From positions 1 through 64,000 of the forward strand of contig NZ_BOOP01000009.1 of the NCBI RefSeq assembly GCF_016863295.1: DNA of 64,000 bases, read 5' to 3'. Positions 46,250 to 55,098 of the stretch are shown piece by piece (position 1 is the stretch's first letter; each line of letters opens with the position of its first letter). The position numbers were made by a program, and so were the translations under genes. Below the pieces are notes generated by a model. It was not told the origin of the DNA. It saw nothing but the letters and a program-made list of their open reading frames with translations, and did no database searches. The DNA is from Planotetraspora phitsanulokensis (GTDB lineage: Bacteria > Actinomycetota > Actinomycetes > Streptosporangiales > Streptosporangiaceae).

Positions 46250-47728
46250 TCAGTCGCCGGCGGCGGCGCGGCCCGCCCGGCGGCCGAAGAAGGTGCCGTC
46301 GCCGAGTGAGGTCCCGCTGATGTAGCCCTCTCCGTGGATCCCGGCGCTCGCCCGGCCCGCGGCGTACAGTCCCGGGATCTTGAGCCCCGAGTGGTTCAGC
46401 ACGGCGCCGTCCACGGTGGTGTGCAGCCCGCCGAGGGTGAATCCGGCGACTCCGGTCCCCTTGCCCGCGCCCTCGGCGTCTCCCGGCGCGAAGCCCTCCT
46501 GCGGATCGACGGCGGCGAGCGGCGGTCTGAGCGGCCGCAGCCACCTCGGGTCCTTGTGGAAGTAGGGGTCGCTCCCCCGCTCCGCGTGCCGGTTGTACAC
46601 GTCGAGAGTCGCCTCGAGCGCCCCCGCCGGCATGCCGAGCGACTCCTCCAACTCGGCGACCGTCTCCGCGACGAACCGCGGGCGCACGCCCCACAGGTCC
46701 TCCGGGGGGATCTCCTCGAACCCCTCCTCGTCGATGATCGCCCAGTAGGGCCCCGGCTGGTGCCGTACGGCGGCGACGCTGAACAGTCCCGGATAGACGT
46801 CCTCGTTGACGAACCTCTGGCCGAGCGCGTTGACGAGCATGCCGCGCACGAGGATCGCGGGCAGCGCCGTCAGGGCGATCTCCACGACCGACATGCGCCG
46901 GGTCGCGGCGCCGAGCGCCGTCGCCATCCGGATGCCGCTGCCGTCGTCGAGGCCGTCGCTGACCTTGCCGTGGCCGAGCAGCACCGGGGCGTGGTCGGCC
47001 AGCATCTCCTCGTTGTCGACGAATCCCCCGGTCGTGAGGATCACCGCCTTGCGCGCACGGCAGGCCAGCGTCGTGCCGTACCTACGCGCCACGACCCCGG
47101 CGACCCGGCCGTCGTCGTCGACGACCAGATTGGTCGCGCGGGTGTCGGCGCGGCAGACCGCGCCCGCCGACTGCGCCGCCTCGGCCAGCTTCTCCATGAG
47201 CAGCCAGCCGCCGAAGGCCTCGGTCGCCGGTCGGTGGCCGCGCGGGACCGGCCGGGCGATCGTGTTGTACGGCCAGGCGTTCTCACCCAGCCACATCAGG
47301 CCGTCGGCCGTCAGGGGCATCCAGGTCGGGGCGTCGTGCAAGGTCGCGTTGAAGGTGAGCCCCAGGCCGCGGAGCCACTCGAAGTGCTCGACGCTCTCGT
47401 CGCAGTACAGCCGCAGCTTCTCCTCGTCGGCGTGCGGGCCGAGCGCCGCCGTGAGGAAGGCGAACATGTTGTCCGGATCGTCGTCGAAGCCGCACGCCCG
47501 CTGAACCGCCGTGCCGCCCCCGAGGTAGAGCTCTCCCCCGGACTGCGCCGAGGACCCGCCCGGCCCGCCCGCGCGCTCGAGCACGAGCACGTCGGCGCCC
47601 GCCCTCGCGGCCTCGCAGGCGGCTGCCGCGCCGGCGCATCCGAAGCCGACGACGAGCACGTCGCATTCGTGGTCGAAGGCGCTGATCGACCGGGCGGGAA
47701 CGGGCTCGACCGGCGGCACGGCGCTCAT
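46250..47728 (-). CDS. FAD-binding KstD/fumarate reductase-family flavoprotein
   Basis: The 492-residue protein begins with an FAD fold (VVGFGCAGAAAACEAARAGADVLVLERA, about residues 26-53), followed by GGSSAQSGGELYLGGG, and ends with PGLYAAGRASAGIHGEGYISGTSLGDGTFFGRRAG. It belongs to the 3-ketosteroid dehydrogenase/fumarate reductase superfamily, but the NEYAGPG-type motif of true KstD is replaced by GEGYISGTSLGDG. It starts 2 bp after hsaC. It may dehydrogenate a different steroid such as a 4(5)-ene precursor or a ring-opened product; the role is uncertain. Confidence 0.75.
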   Translation of the reverse strand: MSAVPPVEPVPARSISAFDHECDVLVVGFGCAGAAAACEAARAGADVLVLERAGGPGGSSAQSGGELYLGGGTAVQRACGFDDDPDNMFAFLTAALGPHADEEKLRLYCDESVEHFEWLRGLGLTFNATLHDAPTWMPLTADGLMWLGENAWPYNTIARPVPRGHRPATEAFGGWLLMEKLAEAAQSAGAVCRADTRATNLVVDDDGRVAGVVARRYGTTLACRARKAVILTTGGFVDNEEMLADHAPVLLGHGKVSDGLDDGSGIRMATALGAATRRMSVVEIALTALPAILVRGMLVNALGQRFVNEDVYPGLFSVAAVRHQPGPYWAIIDEEGFEEIPPEDLWGVRPRFVAETVAELEESLGMPAGALEATLDVYNRHAERGSDPYFHKDPRWLRPLRPPLAAVDPQEGFAPGDAEGAGKGTGVAGFTLGGLHTTVDGAVLNHSGLKIPGLYAAGRASAGIHGEGYISGTSLGDGTFFGRRAGRAAAGD

Positions 47729-47730
47729 GC

Positions 47731-48645
47731 TCAGGACCTGGGCACGAACGCGGCCAGCGGCTCGGAGCCGGACCAGTCGTGGCCCCAGTAGCTGTCGGCG
47801 GCGATCTCCTCGGCCGTGTAGTACGTCTCGTCGACGAGCATGCCGCCGGTGCCGTATTCGAGGTCCCAGCCGCCCGGCGCGCGGACGTAGAAGGAGACCA
47901 TCTTGTCGTTGGTGTGCCGGCCCAGGGTCGAGGAGATGGAGAAGCCCAGCTGGCTGACCCTGTCGAGCGCCCTGCCGACCGCGTCCAGGCTGTCGACCTC
48001 GATCATGAGGTGCACCAGACCGGGGTCGCCGTTGTGCGCCGCCGGGCAGATCGCGAGGCTGTGGTGCCGCTGGTTGATCCCCATGAAGCGCATGCGCCGG
48101 AAGGGCGGCTTCCGCCGGCCCACCTTCATCGCCCCGCGCGGCAGGAAGCCGAGCACCTCGGTGTAGAAGGAGACCGTCTCCTCCATCGCGATGGTGGGCA
48201 GCACCACGTGGCCCATCCCCTGCGGGCCGGTCACGAACCGCTGCCCCCTGCCCGTGATCACGGGGCTGTGGTCGAGCACGGGGCCGAAGTAGACCTCGAC
48301 CGGGATGCCGGCGGGGTCGGTGAACGCGATCACCTGCTCGGCCGCGCGGTCGATGGCCTCCTGCTCGGAGAGCACCTTGACCGGCGTCCCGTGCGCCTCG
48401 ACGGCGCGGCCGACCGCGGCGAGGGCGAACTGGTCACGGACCTCCCACCCGACGGCCAGCACCCGGTCGGAGTCCCCGGGGAGCACGATGAGCCGCGCCT
48501 GCCGTTCGTCCATCCGGAGGTAGAGGCCGTCCGGCTCGGGTCCGGAGCCCTCCGCGAAGCCGAGCCCGTCGATCACGAGCTCGCGCCAGCGACCGATGTC
48601 ACGCGTCTGGACCTTGAGATAGCCCAGTCCTCGGATCTGCGTCAC
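47731..48645 (-). CDS. hsaC: HsaC, extradiol dioxygenase cleaving 3,4-DHSA
   Basis: The GTG at 48645 gives 304 residues, the usual type I extradiol dioxygenase size. The Fe(II) ligands are His146 (GMGHVVLPT), His212 (GLVHLMIEVD) and Glu263 (DLEYGTGG). It cleaves the ring-A catechol made by HsaAB in the meta position. A 96-nt longer frame upstream has no relation to the family. It is first in a transcription unit with a TCCCG palindrome 70 bp before the start and is followed by the KstD-like flavoprotein. Confidence 0.93.
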   Translation of the reverse strand: MTQIRGLGYLKVQTRDIGRWRELVIDGLGFAEGSGPEPDGLYLRMDERQARLIVLPGDSDRVLAVGWEVRDQFALAAVGRAVEAHGTPVKVLSEQEAIDRAAEQVIAFTDPAGIPVEVYFGPVLDHSPVITGRGQRFVTGPQGMGHVVLPTIAMEETVSFYTEVLGFLPRGAMKVGRRKPPFRRMRFMGINQRHHSLAICPAAHNGDPGLVHLMIEVDSLDAVGRALDRVSQLGFSISSTLGRHTNDKMVSFYVRAPGGWDLEYGTGGMLVDETYYTAEEIAADSYWGHDWSGSEPLAAFVPRS

Positions 48646-48714
48646 CTGTCCACCAACCTCCCGGGCCGTCGTCCACCCAAAAGTGACAGACAGTCCGCCC
48701 GGCCGCCTGGAGGC

Positions 48715-48729
48715 TCCCGCTGAGTGAGA
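48715..48729. promoter_or_regulatory. TCCCG palindrome upstream of hsaC
   Basis: TCCCGCTGAGTGAGA matches the consensus with one arm base changed and lies 70 bp upstream of the hsaC start codon. Confidence 0.6.
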
Positions 48730-48751
48730 GTCCCCGGCCACGGTGGCGGGT

Positions 48752-48773
48752 GGGGCGGCCTCCCGGCCGCCCC
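48752..48773 (-). terminator. Hairpin after the glycine/glutamine repeat protein gene
   Basis: GGGGCGGCC (48752-48760) pairs perfectly with GGCCGCCCC (48765-48773) around a 4-bp loop TCCC. It lies immediately after the stop of the gene that ends at 48778. Confidence 0.65.
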
Positions 48774-48777
48774 AGGC

Positions 48778-49929
48778 TCAGATCGAGCCGCGGGTGCGAG
48801 CGGGCAGCCCCTCCTGCTCCGCGATCGGACCCCACAGTTCGACGAACGCGGACTTGGCCTTGGTGGCGCTTTCAGACGCCGCGTTTCCGAGCTTGTAGTC
48901 GGCGTCTCCCGTGGTCGGCCCGGTACAGCCGTTGGCCTGGTACTTCTTCGCCCATTTCAGGTACGCCGCGTCGGCCCGCTGCGAGGCCACGAGCGCGTCC
49001 ACGAGACGTTGCCTCAGCGTATAGCCGCGTTCGAGCGCGTCGACCTTCAGCTTCTTCGCCTGCTGGACCTGTTGGGCCCGCTGGTCGGCGGCCTGCTGAA
49101 TCGCCGCGATGCCCTGGTCGGCCTTCGAGCAGGGCGGCCGCATCTGGTTGAGCCCCTGCTGGAGCTTGCCCCGGCTGGGCTTGCTCGCGTCGAGGACCTT
49201 GTCGATCGCCACGGCCTGCTCGTGCGCGCCGCTGCTCTTCGGAGCGGACGGGGACGCGCTGGCGCCGGTCGCACCGGTGCCGCCGACCTTGTCGCCTTTC
49301 AGGCCATAGATCGCGTAGGCGGCCCCGACGCCGATCACGACAGCGGCGGCGATGGCGCCGATCGTCTTCCACGGGACCCCGGTGCCCGTGCCCGGCCGTT
49401 CGGAGGGAGCGCCGCCCGGGGCGGGACCGACCCCACCCGGACCGAATCCATCCTGGCCGAATCCACCCTGACCGAATCCACCCTGATCAAACGCGCCCTG
49501 ATCGAAACCAGTCTGACCGAACGCGCCTGGACCCATCGGAGCCGGGCCCTGCCCGAATCCGCCCTGATCGAATCCGCGCTGACCGAATCCGCCTTGATCG
49601 AATCCGCCCTGATCGAACGCACCCGGCCCCGGACCCTGACCGAACGCACCCGGCCCCGCCGGGCCCTGACCGAATCCGCCCTGACCGAAGCCACCCGGCC
49701 CTGGACCCACCGGACCCGGACCCGGACCCCGCCCGAAGTCCATGGTGTCGCCGACGCCCCGCAAGGCCGTCACATCGCGAACCCACCACTGCCAGTTCGC
49801 CGGGGGCTCCGGCCAGCCCGGACCGGGCCCGGCCCAGTTCGGAGTAGGGATCCAGTCCCTGGGGGGAACCGGCCAACCTGGCGGGGGGTTGAACCGCCAC
49901 TCGGCACCTGGCTGTGGAGGGATGTTCAA
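48778..49929 (-). CDS. Membrane protein with Trp/Pro-rich head and GFDQG/GFGQG repeats
   Basis: The 383-residue protein has four parts. Residues 1-50 are Trp/Pro-rich (PPPGWPVPP, PGPGWPEPPANWQWW), a module seen in actinobacterial membrane proteins. Residues 65-175 are low-complexity repeats of GFGQG, GFDQG and AFGQG. A single membrane segment spans about 189-209 (IGAIAAAVVIGVGAAYAIYG). The remaining 170 residues are helical and charged, with Cys267 and Cys335. An N-in topology with an outside helical domain is likely. It lies between hsaC and the HsaA-like gene on the same strand. No function is known. Confidence 0.8.
   Translation of the reverse strand: MNIPPQPGAEWRFNPPPGWPVPPRDWIPTPNWAGPGPGWPEPPANWQWWVRDVTALRGVGDTMDFGRGPGPGPVGPGPGGFGQGGFGQGPAGPGAFGQGPGPGAFDQGGFDQGGFGQRGFDQGGFGQGPAPMGPGAFGQTGFDQGAFDQGGFGQGGFGQDGFGPGGVGPAPGGAPSERPGTGTGVPWKTIGAIAAAVVIGVGAAYAIYGLKGDKVGGTGATGASASPSAPKSSGAHEQAVAIDKVLDASKPSRGKLQQGLNQMRPPCSKADQGIAAIQQAADQRAQQVQQAKKLKVDALERGYTLRQRLVDALVASQRADAAYLKWAKKYQANGCTGPTTGDADYKLGNAASESATKAKSAFVELWGPIAEQEGLPARTRGSI
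49440..49735. repeat. In-frame tandem repeats encoding G-F-x-Q-G units
   Basis: The DNA repeats the pattern GAATCCACCCTGACC and GAATCCGCCCTGATC (plus-strand reading) with a 15-bp period. It encodes about 18 pentapeptide units in the membrane protein. The GC skew and the conserved third positions suggest recent expansion. Confidence 0.7.
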
Positions 49930-50019
49930 AGCCGCTCACCTAACGGGCAACAATGTTGACCGTTGGGAGTTTAGTCCTCATTCACCGTGCCTAGATGATC
50001 GGCGGGAGTGCCCTCGGCT

Positions 50020-51204
50020 TCAGATCATCGAACGCATCGGGCCCTGGGGCGGCTCGATGCCGAGTTGCGTCAGCGCCGAGACGTGGAAGACCGCGCCCGG
50101 CACGTGGATCGCATGCGTCAGGCCCACGTGCGCGTCACGCCAGAAGCGCTGGATCGGATTGTCCACACGCATGGCGTTTCCGCCGGACCGGTTGACGATC
50201 TCGTCGACCGCGCGGACCGCCCGCCAGGCCGCCTGGACCTGGGTGCGCCGGCTCACCGCCCGCTCGTCGAAGGTGACCTCGCGGCCCGCCGCGACGAGGT
50301 CGTACATCCGCGAGGCGTTGTCGAGCAGCGCCGACCGCGCGGCGGCGATGTCCGCCGCGGCCTCGCTGATGGCGTAGAGCACGTACGGATCGTCCTTGAT
50401 CTTGGTGCCGGTGATCTGCACGCGGCCCTTCTGGTAGGCCAGATGGTGCGCGAGGGCGCCCTCGGCCATGCCGATCACGGACGCGGTGATGCCGAGGGGG
50501 AACGCGACTGAGAACGGCAGGTGGTAGGTCGGGTTGGTCAGCCCCGCCTCCCTGGCCGCGCTGCCGTCCACGACCTTCGAGAACGGGATGACCCGGTAGT
50601 CGGGGACGAACGCGTCCCTGACGACGATGTCCTTGCTGCCGGTGCCACGCAGGCCGACCACGTTCCACGAGTCCTCGACGATCTCGTAGTCGGACCGCGG
50701 GAGGATCAGGTGCAGCGACTCCGGGGGCTTGGCGACATTGCCCTCCTCGTCGCCGAGCATGCCGCCGAGGAAGATCCAGTCGCAGTGGTCGGTGCCGGAG
50801 GAGAACTGCCAGCGCCCGTTGAAGACGTAGCCCCCGTCGACCGGGCGGGCGACGCCCATGGGCGCGTACGGCGAGGCGATCCAGGTGTCCTGGTTCTCCC
50901 CCCAGATCTCCTGCTGGACCCTGGGGTCGGCGTAGGCCATCTCCCAGGGGTGCACGCCGACGACCCCGGCGACCCAGCCCGTCGATCCGTCCAGACTGGC
51001 GATCTTCATGACGGTCTCGGCGAACTCGCGCGGGTGGAACTCGAAACCGCCGTGGATCCGCGGCTGGAGCATCCGGATGACTCCGGCCTCGCGCAGCACT
51101 TTGCCGGCCTGGTCGTCCAGCCTGCACAGGGTCTCGTTCACGGAGCCGAGCGCGCTGATCTCCTCGGCCCGCCGGGTGATCGCCTCGAGTACCGGGTTGC
51201 CCAT
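50020..51204 (-). CDS. HsaA-like flavin-dependent monooxygenase (paralogue)
   Basis: The 394-residue protein shares the HsaA/4-HPA hydroxylase family layout, including SLDGSTGWVAGVVGVHPWEMAY, FSSGTDHCDWIFLGG, LPRSDYEIVEDSWNVVGLRGTGSKDIVVRDAFVPDYR and WRDAHVGLTHAIHV. Its C-terminus lacks the EFGL ending seen in hsaA at 42548. It follows hsaF by 8 bp and closes the hsaE-G-F operon. It presumably uses FMNH2 from HsaB and may hydroxylate a related phenolic, or a later ring intermediate. Confidence 0.82.
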   Translation of the reverse strand: MGNPVLEAITRRAEEISALGSVNETLCRLDDQAGKVLREAGVIRMLQPRIHGGFEFHPREFAETVMKIASLDGSTGWVAGVVGVHPWEMAYADPRVQQEIWGENQDTWIASPYAPMGVARPVDGGYVFNGRWQFSSGTDHCDWIFLGGMLGDEEGNVAKPPESLHLILPRSDYEIVEDSWNVVGLRGTGSKDIVVRDAFVPDYRVIPFSKVVDGSAAREAGLTNPTYHLPFSVAFPLGITASVIGMAEGALAHHLAYQKGRVQITGTKIKDDPYVLYAISEAAADIAAARSALLDNASRMYDLVAAGREVTFDERAVSRRTQVQAAWRAVRAVDEIVNRSGGNAMRVDNPIQRFWRDAHVGLTHAIHVPGAVFHVSALTQLGIEPPQGPMRSMI

Positions 51205-51212
51205 GGCTTCTC

Positions 51213-52235
51213 TCACTTCTTCGCCGCGAGGGCGACTGCGATCTCGATGAGCTGGTCTTCCTGGCCGCCGACGAGCTTGCGCCGCCCGGCCTCGAGCAGG
51301 ATCTCCGCGCCGGGCACGCCGTACTTCTTCGCCTGGCGGTCGGCGTGCTTGAGGAAACTGGAGTACACGCCGGTGTAGCCCATGGTGAGCGCCATCCGGT
51401 CGAGCAGGCACTCGCCGTCCATGATCGGGCGGACGACGTCCTCGGCGGCATCGATGATCTTGATGGTGTCGATGCCGGTGCGGATGCCGAGCCTCTCGGC
51501 GGCGGCGGCGAACGCCTCGACCGGCGTGTTGCCCGCCCCCGCGCCGAACCGGCGGGTCGAGCCGTCGATCTGGAGCGCGCCGGCCCGGACCGCGAGGATC
51601 GAGTTGGCGACGCCGAGGCCGAGGTTCTCGTGACCGTGGAAGCCGACCTGGGCGTCGGAGCCGAGCTCGGCCACGAGCGCCGCGACCCGGTCGGAGGTCT
51701 GCTCCATGATCAGGGCGCCCGCCGAGTCGACGACGTACACGCACTGACAGCCCGCGTCCGCCATGATCCGGGCCTGCCGGGCGAGGACCTCGGGCGGCCG
51801 GCTGTGCGCCATCATGAGGAACCCGACCGTCTCCAGCCCCAGCTTCCTGGCCAGGCCGAAATGCTGCACCGCGATGTCGGCCTCGGTGCAGTGCGTGGCG
51901 ATCCTGCAGATGCTCGCGCCGTTGTCGGCGGCCTCCCGGATGTCGTCCTGGATCCCGAGACCGGGCAGCATGAGGAAGGCGATCTTCGCGTTCTTCGCGG
52001 TCGCCACGGCGGCCTTGATGAGCTCCTGCTCGGGGGTGAGGCTGAAGCCGTAGTTGAACGACGAGCCGCCGAGCCCGTCGCCGTGCGTCACCTCGATCAC
52101 CGGCACGCCCGCGTCGTCGAGCGCGGCGACGACGGACTGGACGTGCTCGGCGGTGAACTGGTGCTGCTTGGCGTGGGAGCCGTCGCGCAGCGACGAGTCG
52201 GTGACCCGGATGTCCAGGTCGGCGCTGTAGGGCAT
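51213..52235 (-). CDS. hsaF: HsaF, 4-hydroxy-2-oxovalerate/hexanoate aldolase
   Basis: The 340-residue DmpG-type aldolase shows LRDGSHA, with Arg17, Asp18 and His21, and the metal-binding [15 protein letters not shown], with His200 and His202. It splits 4-hydroxy-2-oxohexanoate into pyruvate and propionaldehyde; the aldehyde is channelled to HsaG. It lies between hsaG and the HsaA-like gene, with short gaps. Confidence 0.93.
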   Translation of the reverse strand: MPYSADLDIRVTDSSLRDGSHAKQHQFTAEHVQSVVAALDDAGVPVIEVTHGDGLGGSSFNYGFSLTPEQELIKAAVATAKNAKIAFLMLPGLGIQDDIREAADNGASICRIATHCTEADIAVQHFGLARKLGLETVGFLMMAHSRPPEVLARQARIMADAGCQCVYVVDSAGALIMEQTSDRVAALVAELGSDAQVGFHGHENLGLGVANSILAVRAGALQIDGSTRRFGAGAGNTPVEAFAAAAERLGIRTGIDTIKIIDAAEDVVRPIMDGECLLDRMALTMGYTGVYSSFLKHADRQAKKYGVPGAEILLEAGRRKLVGGQEDQLIEIAVALAAKK

Positions 52236-52247
52236 GGGGTCGGTCTC

Positions 52248-53156
52248 CTAATGGCTGAGAGTCCCTGGTGACTGGGTCCGCGCGAAGCCCTCGCCGACCT
52301 TGGTGGCGGCGGCCGTCATGATGTCGAGATTGCCGGAGTAGGGCGGCAGGAAGTCCCCCGCGCCCTCGACCTCGAGGAACACCGCGACCCTGGCGAGCCC
52401 GCCGCTCACCGGGGTCGGATCGTCGAACTGCGGCTCCGCGCGCAACCGGTAGCCGGGCACGTACGACGCCACGGCCGCGACGACGTCCTTGATCGAGGCG
52501 GCGATCGCGTCCCGGTCGGCGTCGGCGGGGATCGCGCAGAAGACGGTGTCCTGCATGAGCATCGGGGGCTCGGCCGGGTTGAGGATGATGATCGCCTTGC
52601 CCCTCCCCGCTCCGCCGATCGTCTCGATGCCACGGCCGGTGGTGCGGGTGAACTCGTCGATGTTGGCGCGGGTACCCGGGCCGGCCGACGGGGAGGCGAC
52701 GCTGGCGACGATCTCGGCGTAGGAGACCTCGGTGACCCGCGAGACGGCGTGGACCACGGGGATCGTCGCCTGTCCGCCGCAGGTGATCAGGCTGACGTTC
52801 GGCGCGTCGAGGTGGGCGCCCAGGTTGACCGCGGGCACCACCGCGGGCCCGATGGCGGCGGGGGTCAGGTCCACGGCCCGGATGCCGAGCGCCTCGTACT
52901 TGGGCGCGTTCTCCCTGTGCACGTACGCCGAGGTCGCCTCGAAGACGATGTCCGGCAACTCCCGCTGGTTCAGCAGCCACTCGACGCCCTCGGCGGACGC
53001 GGCGAGGCCGGCGGAGTCCGCCCGTTTCAGCCCGGGGCTGTCGGCCTCGACGCCGATCATCCAGCGCGGCTCGATGAGCTCGGAACGGAGCAGTTTGTAC
53101 ATCAGGTCGGTCCCGATGTTGCCCGAGCCGACGATCGCGGCGGTCGCCTTGGTCAC
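52248..53156 (-). CDS. hsaG: HsaG, acylating acetaldehyde/propionaldehyde dehydrogenase
   Basis: A GTG start gives 302 residues with the NAD motif GSGNIG (10-15) and catalytic Cys126 in [10 protein letters not shown]. It converts the aldehyde received from HsaF into propionyl-CoA (or acetyl-CoA) in a channelled complex. It is followed 12 bp later by hsaF. Confidence 0.93.
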   Translation of the reverse strand: MTKATAAIVGSGNIGTDLMYKLLRSELIEPRWMIGVEADSPGLKRADSAGLAASAEGVEWLLNQRELPDIVFEATSAYVHRENAPKYEALGIRAVDLTPAAIGPAVVPAVNLGAHLDAPNVSLITCGGQATIPVVHAVSRVTEVSYAEIVASVASPSAGPGTRANIDEFTRTTGRGIETIGGAGRGKAIIILNPAEPPMLMQDTVFCAIPADADRDAIAASIKDVVAAVASYVPGYRLRAEPQFDDPTPVSGGLARVAVFLEVEGAGDFLPPYSGNLDIMTAAATKVGEGFARTQSPGTLSH

Positions 53157-53169
53157 TGCTGTCTCACTC

Positions 53170-53955
53170 TCATTCGAATCGAGCGCTCACGGACCCGAGC
53201 CCGGCGAACTCGGCCCGGAAGACGTCGCCGGGGCGCACGTCGACGGCCCTGGTGCACGAGCCGGGAAGGATGACGTGCCCGGCCTCGAGCTGCACTCCGA
53301 AGGAGGCGACCTTCCTGGCCAGCCAGGCCACGGCGACGGTGGGGTCGCCGAGGACGGCGTTGGTGTTGCCCCGCGCGATCTCCGTGCCGTCCTGGTACAG
53401 CACGGCCTCGACGTCGGCGGGGTCCAGGTCGGCCGGGCTCACCCTGGCGGCGCCGAGCAGCACCCCGGCCGAGGACGCGTTGTCGGCGATGGTGTCCGCC
53501 AGCCCGATGCGCCAGTCCTTGACCCGGCTGTCGATCAGCTCGAGGCTCGGCACGACATACTCGGTCGCGGCGAGCACGTCCGCCTCGGTGCATCCCTCAC
53601 CGGGGAGGCTCGACCCGAGCACGTACCCGATCTCGACCTCGATCCGGGGGTGGCAGTACCGGCCCGCCTCGACGGGCACGTCCTCCGACAACACCATCGT
53701 GTCGAGCAGGTGGCCGTAGTCGGGCTCGTCGACGCCCATCATCCGCTGCATCACCGGGGACGACAGCCCCACCTTGTGCCCGTACACCCGGGCGCCCTCG
53801 GCGAGGCGGCGCCGGATGTTGATGAGCTGGATCTCGTAGGCGTCCACCACGTCGATGCCCGGGTAGGCGTCGGTCAGCGGCTCGATCGGCACCCGGTCCC
53901 GCTCCGCCGCCCACAGCCGTCCGGCCACGGACGCGCGCTGCGCCGCCTCCAGCAT
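53170..53955 (-). CDS. hsaE: HsaE, 2-hydroxyhexa-2,4-dienoate hydratase
   Basis: The 261-residue MhpD-type hydratase carries the metal-binding acidic residues in [11 protein letters not shown] and the [26 protein letters not shown] segment. It hydrates the dienoate released by HsaD to 4-hydroxy-2-oxohexanoate. It is first in the hsaE-G-F-HsaA-like operon, with a TCCCG palindrome 70 bp upstream. Confidence 0.92.
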   Translation of the reverse strand: MLEAAQRASVAGRLWAAERDRVPIEPLTDAYPGIDVVDAYEIQLINIRRRLAEGARVYGHKVGLSSPVMQRMMGVDEPDYGHLLDTMVLSEDVPVEAGRYCHPRIEVEIGYVLGSSLPGEGCTEADVLAATEYVVPSLELIDSRVKDWRIGLADTIADNASSAGVLLGAARVSPADLDPADVEAVLYQDGTEIARGNTNAVLGDPTVAVAWLARKVASFGVQLEAGHVILPGSCTRAVDVRPGDVFRAEFAGLGSVSARFE

Positions 53956-54024
53956 CCAGTCCTCCCGCGATCGCCCCTGCGAATCTCAAAGGTTCCAGCC
54001 GGGGCTCCCGGCCGGTGCCCGCTT

Positions 54025-54039
54025 TCCCGCTCAGTGGGA
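54025..54039. promoter_or_regulatory. TCCCG palindrome upstream of hsaE
   Basis: TCCCGCTCAGTGGGA, flanked by a further T and A, is palindromic at 8 of 9 symmetric pairs over 17-18 bp. It lies 70 bp upstream of the hsaE start codon in a 108-bp gap and is one of the best copies of the motif. Confidence 0.7.
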
Positions 54040-54063
54040 ACCGCCCGGCGTCCGGTGGCGGGT

Positions 54064-55098
54064 TCAGCCGTCGTAGGTGACCTTGAGCCGTTCGCTGACC
54101 GGGAGCGCCTGGCAGGACAGGATCAGGCCGTCGGCGAGGTCCTGCCGGTCGAGCACGGTGTTGCGCTCCAGCGTGACCTCGCCCTCCAGGAGCACGCAGG
54201 CGCACGCGCTGCAGGACCCCTCGCGGCAGGAGTACGGGGCGTCCATCCCGGCGTCCAGGATCACGTCGAGCAGCTTGTTGCCCGCGGGCCAGGCCAGCGT
54301 CCTCGTCTCCCCGTCCAGCTCGACCTCCACCGTGCTGACCGGGCCGGACGCGTCGAGGACGACCGCCGACCCGGCGAACGGGTCGGTGGCGAGCGACTCG
54401 AACCGCTCCACGTGGATCCGCCGGTCCGGTGCGCCCAGGCCGGCGAGGACCTCCGTGGCGAGGTCCATGAACGGTCCCGGCCCGCAGACGAACGCCTCCC
54501 TCCGGGCGTACGGTCGGACCAGGGCGGCGAGGCCGGCCGCGGTGGGCAGGCCCTGCACCGACTCCAGCCAGTGGACGACGGTCAGCCGCTCGCCGTACTC
54601 GGCGGTCAGCGCGACGAGCTCGTCCCGGAAGATCACCGACTTCTCGTCCCGGTTGGCGTAGACGAGCGTGAGCGCCCCGGTCCCCGCGCGCAGGCACGAC
54701 TTGAGGATCGACATGACCGGGGTGACGCCGCTGCCGCCCGCGAGAAGCAGCAGGTCGTCGTCGAGCGAGGCGGGGGTGAACGTCCCGGAGGGGCGCAGCA
54801 CCTCGAGCACGTCCCCCTCGGTGACGTTGTCGCAGATCCAGTTGGACCCGTAACCGCCCCGGGTCCGCTTCACGGTCACCTTGAGCTTGTCGTCGCACAC
54901 CGGCGAACTGCTGAGGGAGTAGCAGCGCGCCGCGCCCTCGGGGCGGGTGGTGGGCACCCGGACGGTGAGGAACTGGCCGGGACGGTAGCCCAGCCGGGAA
55001 TGGTCGCCGTCGGCGGGTTCGAGGACGAGCGAGTGGGCGTCCGCGGTCTCGCGGACGACCTCCACGACCCGCACCCTGAGCGGTCCCGGCTGCGTCAT
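54064..55098 (-). CDS. kshB: KshB, ferredoxin reductase of the 9-alpha-hydroxylase
   Basis: The ATG overlaps the kstD stop (ATGA) and gives 344 residues. An FAD/NAD-binding reductase domain (PGQFLTVRVP, ARCYSLSSSP, LLLLAGGSGVTPVMSIL) is joined to a C-terminal plant-type [2Fe-2S] domain with Cys291, Cys296, Cys299 and Cys329. It passes electrons from NADH to the Rieske centre of KshA. It is the third gene of the hsaD-kstD-kshB operon. Confidence 0.92.
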   Translation of the reverse strand: MTQPGPLRVRVVEVVRETADAHSLVLEPADGDHSRLGYRPGQFLTVRVPTTRPEGAARCYSLSSSPVCDDKLKVTVKRTRGGYGSNWICDNVTEGDVLEVLRPSGTFTPASLDDDLLLLAGGSGVTPVMSILKSCLRAGTGALTLVYANRDEKSVIFRDELVALTAEYGERLTVVHWLESVQGLPTAAGLAALVRPYARREAFVCGPGPFMDLATEVLAGLGAPDRRIHVERFESLATDPFAGSAVVLDASGPVSTVEVELDGETRTLAWPAGNKLLDVILDAGMDAPYSCREGSCSACACVLLEGEVTLERNTVLDRQDLADGLILSCQALPVSERLKVTYDG

